From NCBI RefSeq assembly GCF_902825325.1, contig NZ_CADEAR010000020.1, positions 1 through 40,846 of the forward strand: DNA of 40,846 nucleotides, given 5' to 3'. A program made the translations under genes and the position numbers. Shown one piece after another: positions 24,529 through 31,913 of this stretch; position 1 is the stretch's first letter; every line of letters begins with the position of its first letter. This DNA is from Brucella tritici. Lineage in GTDB: Bacteria; Pseudomonadota; Alphaproteobacteria; Rhizobiales; Rhizobiaceae. Below the pieces are notes generated by a model. The model was given only the letters and a program-made list of their open reading frames with translations, ran no database searches and had not been told where the DNA came from.

Positions 24529-25152
24529 TCACGTTTCGGCGGCGCGCTCGAACTCCGCGACTTTGGCCAGTTCTTTGAGAAACATCGCCCGTTCGCGATC
24601 AAAGCCGGTCTGGGCACGTAAACGTAGCAGATAGGATGGGTGGATCGTCACAAGGATAAGGTGGTTCCCGAACTCGAGAGGGATGCCGCGCGCTGCCGCG
24701 ATTTTAACCGGCTTGCCGAGAAGGGAGCGGGCGGCAACTGCGCCCAGCGCAACGATGATCCGGGGTTCGACCAGTTCAATTTCACGCTGAAGCCACCAGC
24801 GACAGGCCTCGATATGGCTGGTCGACGGGCGCTGGTGAAGACGTCTCTTACCGCGCTGGGTGTGTCGAAAATGTTTAACCGCATTGGTGATGTAGCATCG
24901 CTCTCGTTTGATCCCGACTTCACTGAGGCACCTATCGAAGAGTTGGCCAGCCGGGCCGATCAAGGGGCGGCCTCCGATATCTTCCTTGTCGCCGGGTTGT
25001 TCGGCAACGAAGAAAATTCGGGCATCAATGGGCCCTTTGCCGAAAACGGTTTGTGTTGCATTTCGATAGAGCTCGCAACGCTGACAAGTCTGCGCTTCTG
25101 TGCAGACTTGTTGAAGGATGTGCTGGCGACGCGTGATTGCTGAAGATGTCAT
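24529..25152 (-). CDS. udgX: UdgX-type uracil-DNA glycosylase (family 4-like)
   Basis: UdgX binds uracil in DNA extraordinarily tightly and becomes covalently linked to it through a histidine. The 207-residue protein has the iron-sulfur cysteines (CQRCELY near residue 20, further Cys at about 85 and 115), motif A EQPGDKEDIGGRPLIGPAG, and the insertion KRRLHQRPS that defines UdgX and holds the reactive His. Motif B is IHPSYLLR. It overlaps the upstream membrane-protein gene by ATGA and so belongs to a stress operon starting at 26326. Confidence 0.9.
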   Translation of the reverse strand: MTSSAITRRQHILQQVCTEAQTCQRCELYRNATQTVFGKGPIDARIFFVAEQPGDKEDIGGRPLIGPAGQLFDRCLSEVGIKRERCYITNAVKHFRHTQRGKRRLHQRPSTSHIEACRWWLQREIELVEPRIIVALGAVAARSLLGKPVKIAAARGIPLEFGNHLILVTIHPSYLLRLRAQTGFDRERAMFLKELAKVAEFERAAET

Positions 25153-25364
25153 TGCCGACCTGTGGCCGAAGGTGGCGACTGCGATTCCGTGGATGCAGGT
25201 GGTTTGCTGTTGTCATCCATGAAACCACGACCGGGGCGCATTTTTCCGTAGAATTCAACGGCGCCCCAGACAATCATTGCCAGTGTAAGACTGGAAATGA
25301 GTATTGTGAGAAAACGTCGTCCATTCAGACCTTGTCTGGCCTTGCGTGGATCTACCTCTTTCAT
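25149..25364 (-). CDS. Small single-span membrane protein in the udgX operon
   Basis: About 71 residues from ATG 25364 (a GTG four codons upstream is possible). A basic N-terminus (DPRKARQGLNGRR) precedes one hydrophobic span (about 18-40, FLTILISSLTLAMIVWGAVEFY) and a Ser/Pro-rich tail facing the periplasm. No family recognised. It lies 12 bp after the glycine-zipper gene and overlaps udgX. Confidence 0.7.
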   Translation of the reverse strand: MKEVDPRKARQGLNGRRFLTILISSLTLAMIVWGAVEFYGKMRPGRGFMDDNSKPPASTESQSPPSATGRQ

Positions 25365-25376
25365 AGAACAATCCAC

Positions 25377-25970
25377 CTAGCACCAGCGCTGGCGTTCGCG
25401 TTCAATTTCGTCTGCGGTGTAAGGTGCGCCCGACGCATTGAAACTTTCCCATCCTTCTTCAAGATAAGCGTCACGTCTCTGACCGATATTGACGCGTCCC
25501 CAATCTTCCAGAATAGCTTCGACTTTCCTTCGCTCGGCTTCATCGCAACGAACTGCAACCAGCGTGCTACCACGGCGAATGGCTTCGCTATAGGCCTGCG
25601 CCTCTTCTTCCGGCACGCCGGTTTCGATAAGCGCACCCACAATACCGCCAGCCGTGGCGCCGCCGACCAGCCCGACCAGCGTGGCTGTCAGCCAGCCACC
25701 GGCCACGACCGGACCGACCCCCGGGATGGAAAGCAGGCCCAGCCCGGTCAACAATCCTGCACCCCCACCTGCGACGGCGCCGAGACCGGCACCAGCTTCT
25801 ACGCCTGTGACGGCACTCTGTTCGTCCTTGAGAGCTTCGCCTGCATATCGGCCGTCGGTGTTATTCGAGATCAGGCTGATATTTTCAGCCGGAATCCCTG
25901 CTTCTTCGAGCGCACGAACGGCATCGGCCGCTTCGTCGTGGTTGTCGAATAGACCCGTGATATATGCCAT
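25377..25970 (-). CDS. General stress protein 17M-like, glycine-zipper protein
   Basis: The 197-residue product has an N-terminal domain of the GSP17M type (ITGLFDNHDEAADAVRALEEAGIPAENISLISNN), a central Gly/Ala-rich hydrophobic zipper (about 55-115) likely membrane-inserting, and a C-terminal part beginning VAVRCDEAERRKVEAILEDWG. Homologues are stress-induced in many bacteria; exact role unknown. AGGAG precedes ATG 25970. Second gene of the operon 26326-24529. Confidence 0.85.
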   Translation of the reverse strand: MAYITGLFDNHDEAADAVRALEEAGIPAENISLISNNTDGRYAGEALKDEQSAVTGVEAGAGLGAVAGGGAGLLTGLGLLSIPGVGPVVAGGWLTATLVGLVGGATAGGIVGALIETGVPEEEAQAYSEAIRRGSTLVAVRCDEAERRKVEAILEDWGRVNIGQRRDAYLEEGWESFNASGAPYTADEIERERQRWC

Positions 25971-26005
25971 TTTAATCTCCTGTTTGGTTTTCCGATCTCA
26001 GCCCG

Positions 26006-26326
26006 TCATTGCGTGGTGATATTTCCTTGAAAATCGAGAAGGACCTTCACGGGCTGACCGTCGCGCGCAGCATCGGCGCGCCAAACGCCATCTTCACCGA
26101 GTTGAAGATTCATGACGTTGGTGAAACCCTCTTCGGTCAGGCGTTCCTTTGCCTGATCCTCGGTAAAACTGTTCTGCCCAGGCACCGGTGCCTTCGGATT
26201 TTTCTCTCCGGGCGTGGTAACTGCGGGAGTCTGAGGTTCCTCAGTAGGTGTGGTTTGGGCATACGCCGCTGGCGCGAGCAGCAAGAAGGTTGCCTCTGCG
26301 AGATATCGAATAGACCGTTTCATCGT
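26006..26326 (-). CDS. Secreted PepSY-like small protein
   Basis: ATG 26326 with GGGAG begins a 106-residue protein with a signal peptide ending AYA (about residue 22), a Thr/Pro linker, then a compact domain (SFTEDQAKERLTEEGFTNVMNLQLGEDGVWRADAARDGQPVKVLLDFQGNI) that resembles PepSY-type folds. Probably periplasmic. First gene after an exact EcfG-type promoter, followed 35 bp later by the glycine-zipper gene. Confidence 0.8.
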   Translation of the reverse strand, partial: TMKRSIRYLAEATFLLLAPAAYAQTTPTEEPQTPAVTTPGEKNPKAPVPGQNSFTEDQAKERLTEEGFTNVMNLQLGEDGVWRADAARDGQPVKVLLDFQGNITTQ

Positions 26327-26355
26327 TGGCTCCCTTGTTTCTGAGGGACTGCCCC

Positions 26356-26380
26356 AACCAATGAACCCGTCCATTGTTCC
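26356..26380 (-). promoter_or_regulatory. EcfG-type stress promoter of the 26326-24529 operon
   Basis: Exact GGAAC-N17-GTT (-35 at 26376-26380, -10 at 26356-26358), 30 bp before the PepSY-like gene and directly after the alpha/beta hydrolase stop. Confidence 0.85.
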
Positions 26381-26381
26381 G

Positions 26382-27110
26382 TTAGCGTGCGCCTAGAACC
26401 ATTTCTCTGATCCAGCGGGTCAAAAGCTGATTGTAAATCTTTTGATGATGGTCTTCGGTTAGTGCGTGATCCGCGCCACCCAACATCCGAACGGTCAACG
26501 AACGGGAATTGATGAAAGCAGTTTGATAACTTGCGACCGTCGGATGGGGAACGATGGTATCATGCTCGGACTCGACCAGCAGCACATCGCCATTAAATTC
26601 TCGGGCCTGTCGGAGTGCGCGGTTGTCATCAAAGCTTATGAGCGCGGAACGATAGGATTGCAGGTCATTGCGATCGAGCCTTGCTTTAGGGACTTGCCAA
26701 AGCTGGTCGCGATAAAGTGCAGGGGCTCTTAGTGCCAACCAACGGACGGGCCGGAACTCGGTCAGCAAAGTTGCGAGATAACCGCCATAGCTGCTGCCTA
26801 TGACGACAATCGACCCCTCTTCGACCATCTTGAGACTGGCCAGTCGGTCATAAGCGGCAATGGCGTCATCAAGATTTTCCCCGCGCGTTACCGTTTTGTT
26901 GCCAGACTGCAATTCGCCGTGGCCACGCATGTCGAAGGTGAGGCAAACGCAGCCGAGAGAGGATATCGCATTTGCTCTTTCGATATCGCGTTCCTGGCTA
27001 CCGGCCCAACCGTGCAGAAATAGAACGCCTGGGATGGTGGTATCCGGAGAGATGACAGTCGCGGCCAGTTCGTACTGGTCGACGCTGACGGCGGTGACGT
27101 TACGGATCAT
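26382..27110 (-). CDS. Alpha/beta hydrolase
   Basis: From ATG 27110 the product has 242 residues with the serine-hydrolase fold: oxyanion loop FLHGWAGS, the nucleophile elbow IGSSYGGY, acid Asp in SEHDTIVPH and His in GGADHALTE. Resembles dienelactone-hydrolase/peptidase S9-like esterases; no signal peptide, so cytosolic. Start overlaps the end of the DUF3182 gene by 11 bp, so the two are coupled. Substrate unknown. Confidence 0.88.
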   Translation of the reverse strand: MIRNVTAVSVDQYELAATVISPDTTIPGVLFLHGWAGSQERDIERANAISSLGCVCLTFDMRGHGELQSGNKTVTRGENLDDAIAAYDRLASLKMVEEGSIVVIGSSYGGYLATLLTEFRPVRWLALRAPALYRDQLWQVPKARLDRNDLQSYRSALISFDDNRALRQAREFNGDVLLVESEHDTIVPHPTVASYQTAFINSRSLTVRMLGGADHALTEDHHQKIYNQLLTRWIREMVLGAR

Positions 27111-28209
27111 GATAGATTTTCTCAATTCGCGCATATTTGTGGAGAGGTCGCCCGAAATCGTCGTCACCGACATAGACGACGAAATCGTCCTCGTTGAATG
27201 TAGATGGCTGACCATAGCTCTCGCGCAATACTGCCTGTACGGCGGTAACAGTTTCGTCCTGCGCCAGTTTTTCCAATGCCAGAACTTCGGCAGGGGAGGC
27301 ACCTCCCACACGCCATGATTGTTCCAATACGCCGCAGCGGACGCCATTTTCCGTTATCGGCCCGACAAGAACGTCGTAGTTTCTGCGCGACGCAACGAGA
27401 CCGAGATGTTGCAGAGCTGCTTCATCGTAGCGTCTGGCATTCTCTACGATCCTGCGTGCAACGGGCGATTGGACTTGGTGAAGCAGAGCGTCCCAGCCGC
27501 CGCGCACCACACGCAAACGGCTACCCGCATAAACTTTACTCCCGTCCTCGTCGTGCGAAGTATATTGACGGCCTAGATAACTTCCGATGTGATTTTCGAT
27601 CTGGACCTGTCCGACGGAATAGGTGGTGGAGTTTTCAACGTCCTCTTCGACGACGAGCCCGTTCGCAATTTCGCGATCAGACACGGTTTCCAGAAATCCG
27701 TCGAGGGCGCGAACGGTTTCGATGACGGTCTGGTCTTTGCCGCCGGACGCATAGGGATTTTTGAATCGAACCTTGTGCTTTTTTAGCAGGGCACCAGCGG
27801 CATCCAGTGCATGGCCATGTGAAAAGACCGAAAAGCCGGGTAGAACACAATCCTGCAAACAAGCTGCAAAGTTTCCCACCCAACCTTCCGGCAAATCATC
27901 ATCGTCGCGCCAGTGTGGATGGGTAACGAGTTTTGTTGTCATAAAACCGTGGTGAACGATGCCACCGTAAAAACTATCAATGCTCATTTCGGGGTGCCCG
28001 TCCTGGCGGACTAAAGCAAAAGTCGGGATGAAAAAAGTTCCATTACTCTCGTCAAAGGCTTGCAGAGTGGGTAATAACTGTCTCCCGGTCAGTGAAGATA
28101 GGCGTGCCGCCAATGCTTCAACGCTAGCTACATTATGAAAACTATCGGAAGACCGGCAGACGACGCGAATTTTTCGCACGGGATCATCGCGGAACTGTGC
28201 GCTTTCCAT
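27100..28209 (-). CDS. DUF3182 family protein (ATP-grasp-like)
   Basis: The 369-residue product matches DUF3182, found in proteobacteria beside stress genes. Visible parts are HGHALDAAGALLKKHKVRFKNPYASGGKDQTV, which resembles the nucleotide-binding lobe of ATP-grasp enzymes, GLVVEEDVENSTTYSVGQV, and EQSWRVGGASPAEVLALEKL. Function unestablished. ATG 28209 chosen for its GAGGTGAGGAC ribosome site. First of a pair with the alpha/beta hydrolase; 36 bp after the DUF892 gene. Confidence 0.85.
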   Translation of the reverse strand: MESAQFRDDPVRKIRVVCRSSDSFHNVASVEALAARLSSLTGRQLLPTLQAFDESNGTFFIPTFALVRQDGHPEMSIDSFYGGIVHHGFMTTKLVTHPHWRDDDDLPEGWVGNFAACLQDCVLPGFSVFSHGHALDAAGALLKKHKVRFKNPYASGGKDQTVIETVRALDGFLETVSDREIANGLVVEEDVENSTTYSVGQVQIENHIGSYLGRQYTSHDEDGSKVYAGSRLRVVRGGWDALLHQVQSPVARRIVENARRYDEAALQHLGLVASRRNYDVLVGPITENGVRCGVLEQSWRVGGASPAEVLALEKLAQDETVTAVQAVLRESYGQPSTFNEDDFVVYVGDDDFGRPLHKYARIEKIYHDP

Positions 28210-28245
28210 GTCCTCACCTCGCTGCCGGTCTTGAAAAGTCTGCAA

Positions 28246-28749
28246 TCAGGCGGCTTCCGCGCGGAGATTGGCAGAGGACTCGGCGAGTTTCGTGAGATCC
28301 TTATCGGTCTGGCCTTCTTCCTGCAGGGTCTGGTCGAGGAGTTTCGCCATATCCTTGTGGCCCAGGGTTTCGGCCCAACGCTTCAATGTGCCGTAACGCG
28401 TGATTTCGTAATGTTCGACCGCCTGGGCCGCAGATATCAAACCGGCATCAAGGGCGGGACTATTCGCAAACTCCTCGATGATTTCCTCACCTTCAGCAAT
28501 AATGCCTTCAATGGCGTCACAGGTCTTGCCCTGCGCACGCTTACCGAGAATCTCGAAGCATTGTTGCAGTCGTTCCACGTGTCCTTCGGTCTGTTCCCGG
28601 TGTTTTTCGAACGCGCTCTTCAGCTTTTCATCTGTGGCTGCACGGGACATCTTGGGAAGCGTTTTAAGAATCTTGCGCTCCGCATAATAAATGTCCTTGA
28701 GCGTGTCATAGAAAAGATCGTCAAGATTGCGTTGCTTGGTGCTGGCCAT
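28246..28749 (-). CDS. DUF892 ferritin-like stress protein (YciE/YciF family)
   Basis: The 167-residue helical protein is the YciE/YciF type of ferritin-like four-helix bundle with metal-binding residues in LKDIYYAERKILKTLPKM, HREQTEGHVERLQQCFE, EHYEITRYGTL and LLDQTLQEEGQTDKDLTKLAE. Known as osmotic/general-stress-induced proteins. ATG 28749 has AGGAGGAG. Upstream GAAAC-N17-GTT suggests GSR control. Confidence 0.93.
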   Translation of the reverse strand: MASTKQRNLDDLFYDTLKDIYYAERKILKTLPKMSRAATDEKLKSAFEKHREQTEGHVERLQQCFEILGKRAQGKTCDAIEGIIAEGEEIIEEFANSPALDAGLISAAQAVEHYEITRYGTLKRWAETLGHKDMAKLLDQTLQEEGQTDKDLTKLAESSANLRAEAA

Positions 28750-28816
28750 TTCCGGCTCCTCCTTGGTAATGAACTGTTCTTGTCGTGCGGTTGAAAATTG
28801 CGACGACGGTGCACCT

Positions 28817-28841
28817 AACCCGCTAGGAATAATTTTGTTTC
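28817..28841 (-). promoter_or_regulatory. Near-match EcfG-type promoter of the DUF892 gene
   Basis: GAAAC (28837-28841), N17, GTT (28817-28819), 68 bp before the start; one base off the exact pattern. Confidence 0.5.
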
Positions 28842-28873
28842 GCGCGATCGAAAAAACAGGCGAGCAGTCGCAA

Positions 28874-29014
28874 TCAGGGTTGCGTCGGGGAACTGGACGG
28901 TTGGGTGGGACTTTCTGGAGAGACGCCCCCCTTGTCCGATGTGATGAACAGGGTTCCCAGCCCGAACAATGCGGCGGCGAACATGATGACGGCAAGCCAC
29001 TTCAGGATAATCAT
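28874..29014 (-). CDS. 46-residue single-span membrane protein
   Basis: AGGAAATAACG precedes ATG 29014. The product has one hydrophobic span (about 3-25, ILKWLAVIMFAAALFGLGTLFI) followed by a Ser/Pro/Gln tail (SPESPTQPSSSPTQP). It is 21 bp after the DUF3008 gene and likely in the same transcript. Of the same kind as the small membrane proteins at 25149, 31249 and 31617. No family recognised. Confidence 0.7.
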   Translation of the reverse strand: MIILKWLAVIMFAAALFGLGTLFITSDKGGVSPESPTQPSSSPTQP

Positions 29015-29035
29015 CGTTATTTCCTGTTCGTTCTG

Positions 29036-29224
29036 TCAGGACTTCGATTTATGCTCCGGCTTGCCCTTCTGTCTGGTGGAGGCCAATCTTTCGAGCTCTT
29101 TCTCGCTCATGGACTTGGCCATTTCCCTGGATGCTCCACGGAGTTGACTTTTTGATTTGTCTCCGCGTTTTGCAGCCAAGGCCGCGCCCGCAGCCTGTTG
29201 TTGTGCTTTGGATTTTGAAGGCAT
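29036..29224 (-). CDS. DUF3008 family protein
   Basis: A 62-residue basic protein that matches DUF3008 almost end to end: SKAQQQAAGAALAAKRGDKS, LRGASREMAKSMSEKELERLAST and the final KGKPEHKSKS. ATG 29224 with AGGAG gives exactly the family length. Function unknown, commonly found with other general stress genes. Confidence 0.93.
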   Translation of the reverse strand: MPSKSKAQQQAAGAALAAKRGDKSKSQLRGASREMAKSMSEKELERLASTRQKGKPEHKSKS

Positions 29225-29273
29225 CTTCATCTCCTGTGAGGGTTCAATCGGTCTCGACCGTTGTTTTCGCGTC

Positions 29274-29488
29274 TCATTTTGTGCGGACGGGGTTGGCAAG
29301 ATCATTTGGGCGCTCGCCATTGGAGCGTTCAAAGTCGAAGTTCTTTTGCGGGTCGTTCGGTTGAGGATGACATGGATTGCCGGGCGTGCCTGATGGTCCC
29401 GTGTTTCGTGCTGGGATGGTTCGCCCGCTCCGACGCGATCCTTGTTGAAGAAGAGTAAACAGATGTTTGAGGGTGCAGTGTTGAACAT
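29274..29488 (-). pseudogene. Candidate frameshifted small gene
   Basis: GGAG and ATG 29488 sit 45 bp after an exact EcfG-type promoter, but the frame from that ATG (MFNTAPSNICLLFF) soon turns into basic, low-quality sequence. A neighbouring frame ends at 29274 with QPNDPQKNFDFERSNGERPNDLANPVRTK, which looks like native hydrophilic protein and lacks a start. The simplest reading is one frameshift in a short gene. Alternatively the promoter serves DUF3008 with a long leader. Confidence 0.35.
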
Positions 29489-29532
29489 TGTGCTTTCTCC
29501 GTTCCGACGTCCCGATGGTTAACAGCGCTCCG

Positions 29533-29557
29533 AACAAGCTTGCAGGCACATTGTTCC
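29533..29557 (-). promoter_or_regulatory. EcfG-type stress promoter (minus strand)
   Basis: Exact GGAAC-N17-GTT (-35 at 29553-29557, -10 at 29533-29535), 45 bp before the ATG at 29488 and about 310 bp before DUF3008. Confidence 0.75.
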
Positions 29558-29618
29558 ACCAAGAGCAGCGAAACTCTGGGGCGCTGGATCTTGGATCACG
29601 GTTGCAGACAAGTGAAAG

Positions 29619-29643
29619 GGAACATGAGCTGCCCTCAGCGGTT
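29619..29643 (+). promoter_or_regulatory. EcfG-type stress promoter of the DUF3175 gene
   Basis: Exact GGAAC-N17-GTT (-35 at 29619-29623, -10 at 29641-29643), 30 bp before the start codon; divergent from the minus-strand site 60 bp away. Confidence 0.85.
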
Positions 29644-29672
29644 ATCGAAACTTGCAACAGAGGAGTTTTGAT

Positions 29673-29960
29673 ATGGTCCAGGCAAAGAAATGGTCAGCCG
29701 ACGTGACCAAACACAGCGACGCTCTAGATCTCGAACCGCATGTATTCGAGCAGGAGGATCCGAAGAAAATTGCAGCTTCCCTGAAACGCTCGGCTGACAA
29801 GAGCCACAAACGCAAGGCGGAACCGTTTCGCTCGGCCATGTCCATGCTGACCTTCTACATCAACCGCGCTGGCAAGAACTTGCCGGAAAAGCGCAAGCAA
29901 GTGCTGGAAACCGCCAAAGAAGAATTGCGCAAGGCTTACGGCAAACCAGATCAGGCTTAA
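29673..29960 (+). CDS. DUF3175 family protein
   Basis: A 95-residue basic protein that fits DUF3175: KKWSADVTKHSDALDLE, DPKKIAASLKRSADKS and SAMSMLTFYINRAGKNL. ATG 29673 chosen for the AGAGGAG ribosome site. Unknown function; often with stress genes in rhizobia. Followed 25 bp later by the proline-rich protein gene, so likely an operon. Confidence 0.92.
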   Translation: MVQAKKWSADVTKHSDALDLEPHVFEQEDPKKIAASLKRSADKSHKRKAEPFRSAMSMLTFYINRAGKNLPEKRKQVLETAKEELRKAYGKPDQA

Positions 29961-29985
29961 CCTGCTTTGGACAAGGGAGAGACCA

Positions 29986-30261
29986 ATGAAAATCTATATC
30001 GCTGAATGGTGGACAATCGCTCTATCTGCGGGTTCCGCGACAGCGTCCGACCCGCCGGAAATTCCCGAAAATGAACCTGAAGGCATTCCGGTCGAGCCGC
30101 CGGAGACCATTCCGCAACCAGATAAGGGGCCATTCAGCCCCGACGAACCCGAACAGATACCGCCCCTTCCGACACCAGAACATCCATCACCCGGGCCGGT
30201 CAATCCGGGCCAGCCGACAATGCTTTGCGCGCCACCCTCCTGTTATTCTGAACCGGGATAA
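29986..30261 (+). CDS. Proline-rich small protein
   Basis: The 91-residue product begins with a short hydrophobic segment (about 1-20) that might be a weak signal peptide, then is almost all Pro/Glu/Gly (PPEIPENEPEGIPVEPPETIP). Unstructured; probably exported or surface-linked. GGGAGAGACC precedes ATG. Its 3' end overlaps the convergent flavodoxin-family gene by 19 bp. No family recognised. Confidence 0.7.
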   Translation: MKIYIAEWWTIALSAGSATASDPPEIPENEPEGIPVEPPETIPQPDKGPFSPDEPEQIPPLPTPEHPSPGPVNPGQPTMLCAPPSCYSEPG

Positions 30262-30875
30262 GGAGCGGCCTTCAACAATCGTGCCAGATGTACGCAATTG
30301 GCAGCCAGTATTTTGGTAGCGGAAACGACTGTTTCGGGTACTTCTTCCAGATCGACGAAATTGGTTGATTGCATCGCCTTGCCCACCCAATAGGTTACGC
30401 CGTTGGCAGGCAGGGTGAAGCCCACATCGTTCAACGCCTGATAGAGCTGGGATGACACGAAATGCGCGCCGTCCTCGTTGCCGACCACGGCCGCGACGGC
30501 CACACGCCCGTAAGACGGCATTCGGTTGGCATCATCGGTCTCTGAAAGAAATGCATCCATACGTTCCAGCACGCGCTTGCAGAGGCTTGATGGTTGTCCG
30601 AGCCAGATCGGCGTGCCGAAAATAAGAATATCCGCATCTAGGATTTTGGTTCTGAGTGCCGGCCACTCGTCGTCTTCGCTTTCGCGCGATGTGACACCGG
30701 GTTCGATGTTGAATTCACTCAGCCGCACATGCTCCGTTTGCACGCCATAAGGAACAAGATGCGTATCGAGATAATGTAGCATCCTGTCAGTCGAGGATGG
30801 ATTCTGGTCGGCACTTCGTTTCAAGGTGGCATTGAGCGCGATAGCTTTGAGCGGAGGAAGGGGAGACACAGTCAT
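30243..30875 (-). CDS. Flavodoxin-family/NADPH-dependent FMN reductase-like protein
   Basis: The 210-residue product has the flavodoxin fold: N-terminal strand and phosphate loop region (KAIALNATLKRSADQNPSSTDRML), ADILIFGTPIWLGQPSSLCKRVLERMD and VAVAAVVGNEDGAHF. Likely binds FMN and reduces quinones or similar. Its start codon overlaps the stop of the upstream 70-residue gene (ATGA). Confidence 0.88.
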   Translation of the reverse strand: MTVSPLPPLKAIALNATLKRSADQNPSSTDRMLHYLDTHLVPYGVQTEHVRLSEFNIEPGVTSRESEDDEWPALRTKILDADILIFGTPIWLGQPSSLCKRVLERMDAFLSETDDANRMPSYGRVAVAAVVGNEDGAHFVSSQLYQALNDVGFTLPANGVTYWVGKAMQSTNFVDLEEVPETVVSATKILAANCVHLARLLKAAPYPGSE

Positions 30876-31084
30876 TGTCCACCTCCCTTTCTCCTAGTGT
30901 GCTTGGGTTCACTTAACGCATCAGCAACGTTCTTGCGGTCTGGGTCGGCAAGACTGTGCCCGGCGGCATCGCGTTTCTTTGCGGGATCGTCGTCAGCGGG
31001 TTCGTAACCACGAGGCCGGTTTTCCGGCGGGCCTTCCCATTTCGGCTTCTGATCGGTGGTGCCGGCTTTCGGATCGTGTTTCAT
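30872..31084 (-). CDS. Small hydrophilic protein coupled to the flavodoxin-family gene
   Basis: A 70-residue charged, Pro/Gly-containing protein (PKWEGPPENRPRGYEPADDDPAKKRDAAGHSL), probably disordered. GGAGG precedes ATG 31084. It overlaps the flavodoxin-family gene by 4 bp. A GAAAC-N17-GTT site lies 31 bp upstream. Unknown function. Confidence 0.75.
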   Translation of the reverse strand: MKHDPKAGTTDQKPKWEGPPENRPRGYEPADDDPAKKRDAAGHSLADPDRKNVADALSEPKHTRRKGGGQ

Positions 31085-31114
31085 GGAAACCTCCGTTTAT
31101 TGAGACCGCGGCCC

Positions 31115-31139
31115 AACCTTTCAAACCTCGGATTGTTTC
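31115..31139 (-). promoter_or_regulatory. Near-match EcfG-type promoter of the 31084-30243 operon
   Basis: GAAAC (31135-31139), N17, GTT (31115-31117); one base off the exact pattern. Confidence 0.5.
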
Positions 31140-31205
31140 ATTGAATGAAAAGGAGCACCGAATGATGGAGCGGGAAATGGCAAGGTTGAAGCAATGAAAT
31201 TCTGC

Positions 31206-31230
31206 GGAACAATTGGTTTTCCTCATGGTT
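31206..31230 (+). promoter_or_regulatory. EcfG-type stress promoter of the 31249-32337 operon
   Basis: Exact GGAAC-N17-GTT (-35 at 31206-31210, -10 at 31228-31230), 19 bp before the first start codon. Confidence 0.85.
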
Positions 31231-31248
31231 TGGACCGGGAGGCCTACG

Positions 31249-31620
31249 ATGATGAAAACAGTTCCACCGGATAAAAGCTCTGGCGCTCGAGCAAGAGGGG
31301 CAATCCAACGGGGTGAAACCGGCGACAAGGTTCCCGGCTTTGATCCTGCGGCAGCACCAATGGAAACAGATGCAGAGGCTGGCGGTAGCTTTCAACCGGC
31401 TGAGGATCACGGGACACGGCCGTTAACGGCTCCGGTAAAACCCGATGACAGCAGCGCTTCCAGTCATGCGTCCGGCCTGCGCGCATGGGCATCGAAAGAG
31501 AATGCGCGATCCGCAAGAAAAACTACGCAGATGCGTGAAGGTCCAGCCTACATGGTTTGGTGGTTCATCATTGCCGTGGTTGTCATCGGATATTTTGTAG
31601 TCTCATGGATGTGGCCATGA
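31249..31620 (+). CDS. Small protein with C-terminal membrane anchor
   Basis: GGGAGG selects ATG 31249 (123 residues). About 100 hydrophilic, probably disordered residues are followed by a single C-terminal span (MVWWFIIAVVVIGYFVVSWMWP). The bulk is expected on the cytoplasmic side as a tail-anchored protein. Its stop overlaps the next start (ATGA). No family recognised. Confidence 0.75.
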   Translation: MMKTVPPDKSSGARARGAIQRGETGDKVPGFDPAAAPMETDAEAGGSFQPAEDHGTRPLTAPVKPDDSSASSHASGLRAWASKENARSARKTTQMREGPAYMVWWFIIAVVVIGYFVVSWMWP

Positions 31621-31904
31621 ACAAGCGATCAGAACATGAACGAGGGGAGGGACGTAAGGCTTCGCCGCGAGCGCTCGGATATTTTCCGCGCTTCGCATTA
31701 GTCATAGTGGCAGTTCTGCTCCTTCTCCTTCTCGGGTGGAGCCTGACCGGTGGCGGCTCGGTGTCGCAAAAGAAAGGCATCCAGACACGTTCTCCCATAG
31801 GCTCCGCCGACCAGCCGAAGTCCAAGCCGCCGGTAAAAAATGACCGACCACAAACCGGCACGGGCGGCGACCAGCCGGTGCAGCCGCCCGCTCACCAGAA
31901 ATGA
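31617..31904 (+). CDS. Small membrane protein with Pro/Lys-rich tail
   Basis: 95 residues: basic N-terminus (RGEGRKASPRALGYFPR), one span (about 25-45, FALVIVAVLLLLLLGWSLTGG), and a long Lys/Pro/Gln periplasmic tail. Coupled to the preceding gene by ATGA. Unknown function. Confidence 0.72.
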   Translation: MNKRSEHERGEGRKASPRALGYFPRFALVIVAVLLLLLLGWSLTGGGSVSQKKGIQTRSPIGSADQPKSKPPVKNDRPQTGTGGDQPVQPPAHQK

Positions 31905-31913
31905 GGATTAATC

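Noticed and set aside
31162..31197. 11-codon ORF with a strong AAAAGGAG ribosome site just before the promoter at 31206
   Set aside because: Too short to support from sequence alone and it ends upstream of the -35; worth remembering only if a transcript covers it.
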